From: Flaveria trinervia
Taxonomy: Eukaryota; Streptophyta; Magnoliopsida; Asterales; Asteraceae
Direction of reading: 5' to 3'
Assembly (NCBI GenBank): GCA_025506515.1
Contig: CM046443.1
Location: forward strand, 25,410,560 to 25,474,559
Length of the DNA: 64,000 bases
The translations under genes and the position numbers were made by a program. Of this stretch, positions 21,954-32,987 are shown piece by piece; position 1 is the stretch's first letter, and each line of letters begins with the position of its first letter. The notes beneath the pieces were generated by a model. That model was not told the DNA's origin and made no database searches. It saw only the letters and a program-made list of their open reading frames with translations.

Positions 21954-24068
21954 TGTAAGGCCTTGTTCCCGGGACACTTACAGCTCGTCAATAATTGCAC
22001 ATAAAACACAAAATATACATTTATATTTACTAAAACATCACAACGGAATACTTAATACACCATTTCATATATAGATAATTGTTTTTGAAAAATAATACAA
22101 CATTTTTAACAATACAAATATCATTTGTTTGCATTACAATGCAAAATCATCATCGTTAAACAAAATGGATGCGATCCCAAAATGCTAAGTAGCTGTCCCA
22201 TACCATCCTCAGCAACATTCACCTGCCAACTGGAAACACACAAAAGTCAATGTTGCTAAGTGAGTTCTAGTTTTATAAAATAAAATACTTTTACTTTCGT
22301 TCAAAACCGTTCCTTTACTGTCATATGTGATCATACATCATATGTACAAATAGATAATCCTATTTATCTTTCATCATCGTTCATTATTATACATTTATCA
22401 TCATGTACATCATCATTAAAATTCATTCATTCATTGTATTCCTTACTTATCTTTCGTACATTCGTCATTATCTTCCTTACTTGCATTCCGGACCAATGCC
22501 ATGTGTTATACCCCGAACATTATGCACGAAGCTGACAACTGGCCTAAGGTCTATCATAGACCCCGAACATATTCCACGAAGCTAACTCCAGCACCTAGGG
22601 CAAGCGACAAGGGTCCCATAAGTATGGCCAATCACAAAGATTAAACCCTAGGGTGCATGCTTTTAGGGTAGCTAACCCGCATACCGTAGAGCTAACACCC
22701 TTCATTGGTTGTGAACCTCCTACAGTAATTGGAAAACTTATCTTACCTTCATTCATTAATGTATGCATTGATTCTTTACGTTCTACTTTTCATTCATCAT
22801 TATTTTATGCTATCATTACATAATATTTTACGTTCATTGACATCAACATACCACGTAAAGCCACGAAAACATACATAACAAGGAACAAAAACATAAAAAA
22901 CACATAACACATCATAAGCATCACATACAACATCATAAAAGATCATATAATCACCTTACATCACCCTAGGAATATCATAAGTCAAAGCCTAAACCTTCCT
23001 TTTTCCCTAAACTTTTTGAAAATATTCTAAGTCCTTAGGCGCATGAGCACTATGCAGGCACATGACCTTTCAGGCGTATGGGAACACTTAGGCGCATGGG
23101 ATCCTTTTGGGAGCATGGGAACTATTTGCGCGCATGACCCAACACTTAGGCTTCTAGGCAAAATTTTGGGCGCATGGGGACTATGCAGGTGCATGAGCCT
23201 GATTAGGCGCATGGACACTTAGGCGCTTCGGCAGTTTAGGCACATTGGCACACAGTCAAATTCAATCTAATCCTGGGCGCATGGGAACTATTTAGGTGCA
23301 TGGGTTTTTGGGCGTCTAGGGAAACACTTTGGTAATTCAACCGTTAGGCGCATGGACCAATTATATTGTGACCCTACTTCCGAGTTAGAAGGGCTCAGGC
23401 GCATGAGCAACCAACCTAGTCTAAACGATATTATTCAGTCCCCAAAAGCATCATTCATCATGTTCTAAGCTTAGTACTAACATTCTAAGTAACAAAACAT
23501 ATATAAAACCCGATCATAACATCATAATACACCCAAATCATACCCCACCCGCATACACACACATGATCATACGGGTATACTTACCCATTTAAATAAAAAC
23601 ATTCACACATGCATTTCCAGCCCCAAATCAATTAAAAACATGTAAAAAGGGGGTTCTAGAACTCACCTTACGCAACTTCGAGTATGTCTTCCTTCAAACC
23701 CATATGCAAATGCGTCCAACACCTAAAACCTACCAAAACACACACAACCGAACACATAACACAAACATAAGCACATACTCGAGGCTTAGACCGGCCAAGA
23801 ACACATCAAACATGAATTCTTACCTTCAATTCAGCCTTCTTCTTGTTCTTTCTTAATGTCCCGAACTCTTGCTCTTTCTCTCTCAAGAACCTAAATGCAA
23901 AAAGTGATGTGAAGGGCAATATGGGCGGCCATGCCCACTTTTGTACAAATAATATAAAATTTTGTACCTTTTACACATTTTACCTTTCAACTTGGTTTAA
24001 ATTGTATTTCCTTGTTTTCTACACTTTTATTCTTTATTCTACATCTTTTAAAATTTTTGGGTGTTACA
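21954..24068 (-). repeat. 3' LTR of minus-strand gypsy element
   Basis: It is bounded by TGTAAGGCC on the left and GGGTGTTACA on the right, 2115 bp. Its first 260 bp match 41405-41660 with many substitutions. It contains no gene. A degenerate array of AGGCGCATGG words occupies 23034-23410. Confidence 0.82.
23034..23410. repeat. Degenerate AGGCGCATGG word array in LTR
   Basis: The word (T)TAGGCGCATGG and variants (CAGGCACATGA, CAGGCGTATGG, GGGCGCATGG, AGGTGCATGG) recur more than a dozen times at irregular spacing. It is GC-richer than the surrounding LTR. Confidence 0.7.
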
Positions 24069-24083
24069 AGTCCACCCCCTCAT
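24069..24083 (-). other. Polypurine tract of minus-strand gypsy element
   Basis: On the minus strand ATGAGGGGGTGGACT lies directly before the LTR start TGTAACACCC. Confidence 0.8.
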
Positions 24084-24106
24084 ATAGGTTTCGTCCCCGA
24101 AACCTG

Positions 24107-25241
24107 TTATTCCTTGAGTAGTTGAGAGTAATGCCGTCTCATCTCCTCCTCAATCTCCCACATAGACTCGGATCCCTTTCAGTGTTTCCACTATACACGT
24201 ACCAAAGGAACCACTTTATTCCGTAACCTCTTTTCCTTTCGATCAATGATCATCACTAGTTGTTCCACATAATTGAGCCTCTCATCTACCTCAATGTCCT
24301 CCAGTGGTACGGCCATATCTTCATCTGCTAGACACTTATGCAGATGAGATACATGGAATGTCGAATGAATTCCACTTAACTCATGGGGTAATTCTGACCT
24401 ATAGGCCACCTCTCCTATATGAGCAACGATTCGAAAAGACCCTATGTACTGCGGGCTTAACTTTCCTTGCTTTCTACACTAAATAATACCCTTCCAAGGT
24501 GAGACCTTTAACATAACTCTGTCACCCACCTTGAACTCAATCGGTCTATGCCTTTTATTGGCATATGACTTTTTCCTGTCTTTGGCTGCCTTCATAAAGG
24601 CCTTGATATTTTCTAGCTTCTCAGTCGTAGCCTCAATCACTTCAATGCTCCCCAATTCCTTCTAACCAATATCACCCTAACAAACGGGTGTTTTACATCT
24701 CCTACCGTATAGCATCTCATAAGGAGGCATGCCAATGCTGGCATGATAACAGTTATTATAGAAGAATTCAACTAACGGTAAGTGGTCATCCCAACTTCCT
24801 CCAAAATAAATGGTGCATGCTCGAAGCATATCTTCTAGCGTCTAGATGGTCCTCTCCGACTGACCATCCATCTGTGGATGATAAGTCGTGCTAATGTGTA
24901 ACCTCGTCCCCATCGCATCATGAATCTCTTCCAAAACATGGATGTAAACCAGGTGTCACGATCAGACACGACAGACACTGACACACCATGAAGAGTTATG
25001 ATCTCTTTGATGAATAGATCCGCTAATCTCTTAGACAAATACGTCTCACAGATCGGTAGAAAGTGAGCGCTCTTAGTCAAACTGTCAACCATCACCCATA
25101 TGGCATCATACCCTCTCGTAGTGCGTAGTAACTTCATAGTAAAATCCATGGTGATATGCTCCCACTTCCACTCGGGTATATCCAAGGGTTGGATCTTCCC
25201 GTATGGCTTTTGATGCTCTGCCTTCAATTGCAAGCAAGTAA
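24107..25241 (-). pseudogene. Integrase core and chromodomain of minus-strand gypsy element
   Basis: Read on the minus strand, the frame enters at the copia insertion with AEHQKPYGKIQPLDIPEWKW. The core follows as MDFTMKLLRTTRGYDAIW, VVSDRDTWFTSMFW and HPQMDGQSERTI, so all three catalytic acids are visible. The C-terminal part has EFKVGDRVMLKVSPWKG, YIGSFRIVAHIGEVAYRSELP and HVSHLHKCLADEDMAVPLED. The chromodomain-like end is VMIIDRKEKRLRNKVVPLVRV followed by a degenerate MWEIEEEMRRHY block and a stop at 24107. Several stops lie in frame. Confidence 0.85.
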
Positions 25242-25246
25242 GGCAC
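25242..25246. repeat. Target-site duplication GGCAC (left)
   Basis: GGCAC precedes the copia LTR and recurs at 37611-37615 after it. Both lie inside the gypsy integrase gene. Confidence 0.9.
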
Positions 25247-26042
25247 TGTAGAGATTAATGAAGAGGCTGATGCAACTCAAACATCCAAAGTCTATCATGC
25301 ATGCTGCACAAGTGCATTGAAGAAGAATGCTTAGGAAGTTTCACACATGAAACTGAAATACTCTAAGTGTGAAATCTTCCAAAGCCAAGACCAATATCTT
25401 CCGAAGCCAAATATGAAGTCTTCCAAAGCCTCAGAGACAAAGTCTTCTGAAGCTTCAATTTATGAAGACAGATTTCTTCTGAAGACTTTTGAGACATGCT
25501 TTATCTGATGTACTTTTCCATAAAGCTGGACACCTTTCCACTACATCTCTGTAAGGTCACCAACTTACATGAGTTGGTGAAAAGGTCCATGCTTTTGGTA
25601 ACTGTACATTGAGGTCTTGAGTCTGTAACTTTCTACTTCATGTACTTTATCCTTTTTGTAATAGATTTGGAGGTGAGCTATGGCATGTCATAGTCACTAG
25701 TCAAAAGGCAATCTGCCTTTTGACTCTACAATTGATTTTGTTTGTGTCTAGTCAATTGTACCCAGCTGGCTTTCAAAGTATAACCGGCTGTAGGATGTAG
25801 TATAAGTATCTCATGTTCTTGTCTCTTTCATATATGCTTTGTAACACTTGTAATAGAATATAGAGAAAGCAATATACTGCATTCTTGAAAACCATACACT
25901 TGTGTTCTTTTTTTCTATCTCATATATTACTTGTGTTCTTAGTGTCTCACTTGTGGTTAATCCAGTTTACTATTTGATTAAGTTTGGTAAATCTCCTCTT
26001 TGTTGTATTGTGTTGTAAGTGAACCCTTTCACCGGTCCTGCA
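25247..26042 (+). repeat. 5' LTR of SIRE-type copia
   Basis: It starts TGTAGAGATT and ends CCGGTCCTGCA. It contains CTTCCGAAG-type motifs around 25375-25480. Confidence 0.9.
25801..25808 (+). promoter_or_regulatory. TATA-like box in SIRE-type LTR
   Basis: TATAAGTA lies in the second half of the LTR, where a retrotransposon promoter is expected. The same sequence is kept in the 3' LTR near 37370. Transcription from it is inferred only. Confidence 0.4.
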
Positions 26043-26044
26043 TT

Positions 26045-26056
26045 TGGTATCAGAGC
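26045..26056 (+). other. Primer binding site (tRNA-iMet) of SIRE-type copia
   Basis: TGGTATCAGAGC begins two bases after the LTR end. Confidence 0.9.
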
Positions 26057-26126
26057 TTTCCAGGCTCTTGATATAAGATCTCACCATCTTAAGATCCCTC
26101 ACAAACACAAATACTAAACTTTTCAA

Positions 26127-27377
26127 ATGGCATCCATTTCTAAGACTGATATGGAAACTGGAACCATGAACATGTCCCCACTGATCACTCTTGATGAGTT
26201 TGATACCTGGTGTTTGAGAATGGAAGGTTTCATTAGGTCTCTTGATTCAAGAATATGGGAGTCTATTGAAAATGGACCTTTCATACCTAGCACCCCTTCT
26301 GCTACTGGTGATGGTATGATCCCCAAGGATATGGCTAACTATTCTGATGAAGATAGGAAGAGAGTAGAGATTGACAGAAAAGCCATGACAACCCTTCAAA
26401 CTGCCCTTCCAAACACTGTGTATAGAGGTTTCAAGAAGTGCAAAACAGCTAAGCAGCTGTGGGATGCACTGAAACTAATGTATGAGGGCTCCTTTGAAGC
26501 AAAGGAGAATAAGAAGGATCTCTTGAAGTAGCAGTTTGAAAACTTCACCTTCAAAACAGGTGAAACCTTGTCTCAACAATACTTTAGGTATGTTGAGATT
26601 ATGGATACCCTTGTGGATGGAGGAGTTTATCTTGAGAACAGAGACATGGTAAGGAAGTTCATGTCCTCACTTCCTAGGTAGTGGACACACTATTGTGTGG
26701 TGATCAAGAGGACTAAAAATCTCAAAACTCTTACTCTGACAGAGTTATATGGGATTCTCAGTGGCTACCAGATGGAGATGAACATGCAAGGTTCATCTGG
26801 CAACTCCAACAATCAAATGGGTTCAGCCCTACATGTGGTTGAAAGGGATAACATAGAACCCAAACATCATCTCATATGCTACTTTGACAACTCACCAAAG
26901 GGTCCTTTCATCACCTTCCCAGAGACACCAAGGGAGAACTACATTCAAGGAAGCCCATTCCAAGAGACAAGCTCTTCTCAAGCTTTTGTGTCTTCTGATG
27001 AAAGCTGTGGCAACTCTCTTGAAGACCTAGACTGTATTCATCCAGATGATCTGGAATACATGGAAATAGTCCATCAGATGGCTCTTCTCACTCATAGAGC
27101 CAAGAAGTTCTACAAGAGGACTAGAAGGAAGTTTCCAAGAAATGCAACCAGTGGCCTGGACAAAGGCAAAGTCAAGTGTTACAACTGTAACTTAATGGGC
27201 CACTTTGCCAGAGAGTGTAAGGCACCTAAAACAAGTGGTGGCCAACACAGTCCAGACCTAACTACACTGACAAAGCTCTCCAGCATGAGAAGTCAAAGCA
27301 GCAGGCTACTGTTGCTGTTGAAGAAGGGCTTGACTGGAGCTTTCAGGTGGAAGATGCTTCTCCAAACCAAGCATTGA
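26127..27377 (+). pseudogene. Gag of SIRE-type copia
   Basis: It begins MASISKTDMETG and shows the copia Gag core: FDTWCLRMEGFI, WESIENGPF, KAMTTLQTALPNTVYRGFKKCKTAKQLWDAL and GSFEAKENKKDLL. Two TAG stops interrupt the frame (near 26529 and 26680), each explained by one substitution. The C-terminal half has the zinc knuckle CYNCNLMGHFAREC at about 27178-27220. The start is the first ATG after the primer site and begins the conserved domain. Confidence 0.85.
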
Positions 27378-28820
27378 TGGCAGATCATGATGAAGCCAAG
27401 GTATTGGAACATCTCTGTACTCCTGAATGCATTACTAAATTAATAGATACAGGTCCTATAACTTGGAGATGAGATCTGACCTTGAGTCCTTAAACATTTT
27501 AAAATCTGATTTTAGAAAGTGTGAAAATGATCATAAACTGAAGATAGAGGACCTAGAGAAAATCATTTCAGTTCTAAAACATAAACACATAGATTTTAGG
27601 ACTCAAATCAAGATCTCATACCAAGCTGACTGAGTGCCATGCTGAGCTTGTGATCAGCAAAGCCAGGGCAAAAAAGAGTGTTCTTGAAGAAAATACCTTC
27701 AAGAACATGATATCCTCATCCCTGCACAACAAGGTGTGCTATCAAAACAGACAGGGACTGGGATCCAATGAGATAGCTCCTCCACACACAATCTTGTCTG
27801 TAAGACCTCCTAGGTGTGGAACATGTGAAGATGAGCTTCCTCTCATACATCCTATGAGTGAAGAGGATGAAGAAAGATAGTGAAGAATTACTCTGAAAAG
27901 AGTGAAGAGGAGGATTCTAAGAAGGGCCACTATCCTTCTGAGGAGAATAAGAAGACTGTGATGACCAAGTCCATGAGAAAGAACTTGATCAGAAAGAGCA
28001 AAAGAAAGGCAAGGAAGCTCAGAGATCAAGGCTACTTTTGACTCTAAGCAGAAACAAGTTTTCATATCTGCAAGATTTGAAGTAGTAAGGACTGAAGACA
28101 TAACCAAAACTCTTCTACTAAGAGTTCTGGTTCTTGTTCAACTTATCTCAGTAACAAGAAGAAGACTGATCTGCTGTGTATCATTGCCGCACATCCTAGA
28201 CCATCAAACTCCAAGAACAGTTCCCAGCCCAAAGGAACTATCTCAGCATCTGCAAAGATGAAGGTGGAGAAGGGATGTGATCAAAGACAGTCTTGTTCCC
28301 AGCAGAAGACTCTTGTGAAGAAGAAAATAGTGTGTGTCATGTGTGAAAGTACCACTCACATTGCTAAGAATTGTTCATACAACCCTAAAGGTACTGTCCA
28401 TATGACCAAGACAAAGACTTCAAAGAGTTCCAAGAAGATTCAAGCTTCGGAAGGAAAACCTGTTTCCTTCGAAGCTCCAAATCTAAGAAGAAGGCAAGTG
28501 GAAAATTACCCTCGGAAGAGAAGTTGATCTCGGAAGAAAGGAGTTCTTCTGAAGTGCTGAAGTCTGCTACAGTGTCTGCAGAATCTTCCGAAGGTCCAGT
28601 CATCAAAACTTCTGAAGTTCCGAAAGCTTCTGAAGTTTTGAAGGTCAAGTCCAAGACTCCAAAGGTGGTGTGGAAGTCTAAGAAATACCAAGTGACAGAG
28701 AATTCTCTATCAACAACAGCTCAAGATCCTCTCAGCACAACTATAAGATCTATTACTGTTGCGTTACCTTCTGTTTCTGAGCCCAAGACAAGTAAGGCTT
28801 GGGTTTCCAAATGTAACTAA
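27378..28820 (+). pseudogene. Gag-Pol spacer of SIRE-type copia with second zinc knuckle
   Basis: This is decayed coding sequence between the first knuckle and the protease. It contains short Lys/Glu-rich and coiled-coil-like frames and, at about 28338-28380, CVMCESTTHIAKNC, which fits C-x2-C-x4-H-x4-C. A Ser/Glu-rich segment (28440-28650) repeats SSEVLK, ASEVLK and related words, and its DNA is a series of CTTCGGAAG-type words. Frames change several times. Long spacers of this kind are usual in SIRE/Maximus Gag-Pol. Confidence 0.6.
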
Positions 28821-28854
28821 TAATTTTCCTTGTGCAAGGACAACTCAAGACAAA

Positions 28855-29075
28855 CAAAAATGTCTGGATCATTGATAGTGGCTGTTCTAGGCATATGACA
28901 GGCAATAGGTCACTACTCTAGAACTTTGAAAGGATTGATGGAGGACCAGTTGCTTTTGGAGGAGATGAAGGTGGTTACATTTCAGGAAGGGGCATGGTCA
29001 CAAATGGTAAGCTCAGTATTGAAAAGGTAAACTTTGTCAAAGAGCTTGGGTACAATCTTCTCAGTGTATCCTAAT
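28855..29075 (+). pseudogene. Protease domain of SIRE-type copia
   Basis: VWIIDSGCSRHMTGN contains the catalytic DSG of copia protease, followed by VAFGGDEGGYISGRG and VKELGYNLLSVS. A stop codon interrupts after the active site (near 28918) and another at the end. Confidence 0.82.
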
Positions 29076-29099
29076 TTTGTGATCTGAGTCATAACATGC

Positions 29100-30620
29100 T
29101 CTTTAACTGAGCATGAGTGTATTGTTCTCAAGCCTGGTGTGGTCATTCCTCATGAGCATATCTTGCTTAGAGCCCCCTGGAAAGGGAACATGTACAACAT
29201 GGATTTGCAAGAAACATCTCCCTCTGGAGAAGTTTTATGCTTTCTGTCTAAAGCCAATAGTGATGAGTCTTTCCTGTGGCATAAAAGAATGTGCCATGTA
29301 AACTTTAAGAACATGAACAATTTAATTAAGAATGATTTGGTAACTGGAATACCAAAGAAAGAGTTTACAAGTGATGACCATTGTGTTGCATGCTTTAAAT
29401 GGAAGGAACATAAGGTATCTCACAAGCCTAAGGAAAGGAACTCCATCACTACACCCCTACACTTGTTACTATGGATCTCTTTGGCCCCACCAGTGTAATG
29501 AGTCTAGGAAGGACCTCTTATTGTTTAGTGATCACAGATGACTTTACAAGATTCACTTGGGTCTTCTTCATTAAACTAAGGATGAGACTCCTGAGATTCT
29601 AAAGAATTTCATCTTAAAGATTGAGAATCAATCTGATCACAAGGTCAAGATCATAAGATGTGATCAAGGAACTGAATTTAAGAACCAAATCCTTAATACA
29701 TTCTGAGATGAAAAAGATATTACAAGACAATACAGTGCTCCCAGGACTCCTCAGCAGAATGGTGTTACTGAAAGGAGAAACAGGACACTGATTGAAGCTG
29801 CAAGAACCATGTTGTCTAACTCTAAGTTGCCCATCACCTTCTGGGCAGAGGCAGTCAACACTGCCTGCTATGTGCAGAACAGAGTTTTAGTGGTCAAGAC
29901 TCATGGCAAGACTCCTTATGAACTTTGGCATAAGAGGAAACCTTTCATTGGTTTTCTCAGGTCATTTGTATATCCTTGCACCATCTTGAATACCAAAGAT
30001 CAAATTGCCAAGTTTGCTAAGAAATCAGATGATGGACATTTTACTGGATACTCTTCTCAAGCTAAGGCTTATAGAGTATACAATCTCAAAACCAAAATTG
30101 TTGAGGAGTCAGCCAATGTGACCTTCAATGAACACACACCCTGTGTGGTTGGTTCTGGTCCTAATTGGCTATTTGATCTTGATTTGGTTACCAATTGTTT
30201 TAACAAGTCTTGTGAGAATGTTTCAGGATCTGTAGCAAATTTAAATACAGATGATCCTGATCTAAGATTTGAGCTAGGAAGATCCTTAAGTCATATATCT
30301 TCAGCTCCAGTTGGAACCACTTCTGCAAATGAGGTTTCTGTCAGTACAACAATGACAAACTCAGCTGATACATCTGGTATGCCTTCAAATTCCAGCTCAG
30401 AGGCTTTACAACCAGATAAGAACATCTCAATTGTGGAAGACAACAATGGTGGTGGTAACAGTGATCAAGAATTTCTTGATGCTACTAACCACACCATAGA
30501 TGAGAACATCAATGATGTCACACACTGCTTAGATCAAGTTTCTCTTGAAAAGTGTGTTGATGTGGTGGGAGAAACATCCATGCCAGATCTAAATTTCTCT
30601 AATTTAGATCTTTCTTAGCA
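29100..30620 (+). pseudogene. Integrase of SIRE-type copia
   Basis: The zinc domain shows LWHKRMCHVNFKNM and DHCVACFKWKEH. The core has LVTMDLFGPT-like text, VITDDFTRFTWVFF, IRCDQGTEFKN and APRTPQQNGVTERRNRTLIEAARTM, giving the D,D,E triad. LPITFWAEAVNTACYVQNRV and TPYELWHKRKP follow. The long open frame 29809-30618 ends in a Ser/Asn/Asp-rich linker before RT. Stops and frame changes lie near 29500 and 29705. Confidence 0.85.
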
Positions 30621-30729
30621 ACTTGCTGTGATCCCTCAGCTTAGGATCCACAAGTCTCACCCACCACAAATATCATTAGAGATGTTATCACAGGGGTAAG
30701 AACAAGAGGACAAACCAATAAAGCAAATG

Positions 30730-32290
30730 TTTGTCTTGACTCTTGTTTCCTATCTCAGATAGAGCCAAAGAAAGTTGATGAGGCTCTAAAGGATGGAAGT
30801 TGGGTTGAGGCTATGCAACAAGAGCTGCTTCAATTCAAAAGGCAGAACGTTTGGAACCTTTGTCCTCTTCCTTATGGGAAGACTACCATTGGAACCAAAT
30901 GGGTGTTTAGAAACAAGAAAGATGATAGATGCATCATCATCAAGAACAAAGCTAGACTAGTTGTTCAAGGGTACACACAAGAAGAAGAGATTGACTACAC
31001 TGATGTCTTTGCTCCAGTAGCAAGATTAGAAGCTGTTAGGTATTCCTGGCATTTGTTGCATCTAAGAACTTCAAGGTCTTTCAGCTTGATGTGAAGTGTG
31101 CCTTTTGGTATGGAGTGATTGATGAAGAGGTATATGTCAAACAACCACCTGGTTTTGTAGATCCTGATCATCCTGATTATGTCTGCAAGCTTGACAAAGC
31201 TCTTTATGGGTAGCATCAGGCACCCAAGAATGGTATGAGACACTGTCTAAGTATCTTTGCAAACATGGATACAGAAGAGGTACAATAGATGGAACTCTCT
31301 TCATCAAGGATAGGGAAATGACGTTTTGCTAGTTTAAGTGTATGTGGATGACATCATCTTTGGTTCAACTAATCTAAAGCTCTGCAAAGACTTTGAGAAG
31401 CTGATGAAAGATAGATTTGAAATGAGTGCCATAGGGGAACTAAATTTCTTTCTGAGAATTCAAGTGAAGTAAGTTGAAGATGGCATCTTCATAAATCAAT
31501 CAAAGTATGTTCAGGACATACTCAAGAGATTCAACATGACTGATTGTAAGATTGCTAAGACACCCATAGCCAGAAACCACTCCCTTGGACTTGATCTTGA
31601 GGGGGAGTGTGTAGATGAACACTTATACAAGGCTATGATTGGGTCTCTTATGTATCTTACTGCTAGCAGGCCTGATATTATGTTTGCTATATGTATTTGT
31701 GCAAGATATCAAGCCAACTCTAAGATGTCTCACCTCATCACTGTCAAGAGGATTCTTAGATACCTTAAAGGTGCCTCAACACTTGGTTTATGGTACCCAA
31801 AGAATCCTGACTTCAATCTGTATGCTTATACAGATAGTGATTATGGTGGTTGCAACATGACTACAAATTCTACATCTGGGGGATGTCAGTTCCTTGGTGG
31901 AAGGGTTGTCTCATGGCAATACAAGAAACAATCCTATGTCTCTGCATCAACTGCTGAAGCTGAATACATTGCTGCTGCAAGCTGCTATGCTCAAGTGCTT
32001 GGATTCAAAATCAGATGCTGGACTATGGGTTAAACTTCAAGGAGACTCCCATTCATATAGACAACAACAAGTGCTATCTCAATCACAAAGAATCCTGTGC
32101 AGCACTCAAGGACCAAACACATCAATATCAAGTATCATTTAATAAGAGATAACCATGAAAAGGGATTAATCAAACTAGTCAAAGTTCACACAGATGAACA
32201 ATATGTTGATCTGTTTACAAGGGTTTTGATGAACAGAGATTTAAAATATAATATCAGCTATTGGATGATAACTTTGAGTAGGCTTTCTTA
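30730..32290 (+). pseudogene. Reverse transcriptase and RNase H of SIRE-type copia
   Basis: RT motifs include LLQFKRQNVWNL, TIGTKWVFRNKKD, KARLVVQGYTQEEEIDYTDVFAPVARLEA, QLDVKCAFWYG and the catalytic YVDD at 31341-31352. RNase H has YKAMIGSLMYLTASRPDIMF, LRYLKGASTLGLWY, YTDSDYGGCNMTTNSTSGGCQFLGG and STAEAEYIAAASC. After 32033 the frame shifts, leaving the usual tail (HINIKYHLIRDN). Stops occur at several points between 31095 and 31520. Confidence 0.88.
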
Positions 32291-32987
32291 AAACTAATTC
32301 TTTTAATTTCTTAAAATATGTGTGTCCTAAGTTGTCTAGTTCATCACTTTCATAAGCTCATGTTTTCTTTGGATAAAATTATCTTTTTGAAGACTTTCCT
32401 TAGTTTTTTTATAATTTTTGATCCTTCGGAAGTTATATTTTTAACTTCGGAAGCAAATCATGCCTTCAAAATAAATAAGTGTCTTAGAAATTTACCTTTG
32501 GAAGAGATTTTTATTCTATCTTCCGAAGCTTAAATACTTGTCTCAGACACTTACTTATTTTCAAGGACCATTTTCTTTCGAAGCAAAATTAACTCTTGGA
32601 AGCTTTGTGTTTTATATACAAAGCAATCAAGTTTTAAATTTCTCTTCCGAAGCAAAATTTTCAAAACTCTCAAGTATTCTTCCGAGGTCATTTTAGCTTC
32701 GGAAGCTTTTGAATTAAAACTTCCGTAGATAATTAACCTTCGGAAGCTTTTTAAATTCCAAGAGAACTACTTTTTGAGCAAAAGTAAACTACTTTTTCAG
32801 AAGTGGGACCAACATTCGGATTTTAAAATTTATCCTCTTTTATTAAAGTTTATCTGAAATCCCTCTCACATATAAACCAAACGGTTCCCCCTCTTTCTAT
32901 CATCTGTTCTTCCTCCAAACCTAAAACCCAAATTTCTCTCTGAAATTTCTTTCTTCCATCCTTCTTCATCTTTAAGCTACCTCACAA
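32291..32987 (+). other. Spacer between pol and the extra ORF, rich in CTTCCGAAG words
   Basis: I see no gene here. About ten copies of CTTCCGAAG/CTTCGGAAG and close variants are spread from 32425 to 32750. A CT-rich leader precedes the ATG at 32988. Confidence 0.6.
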
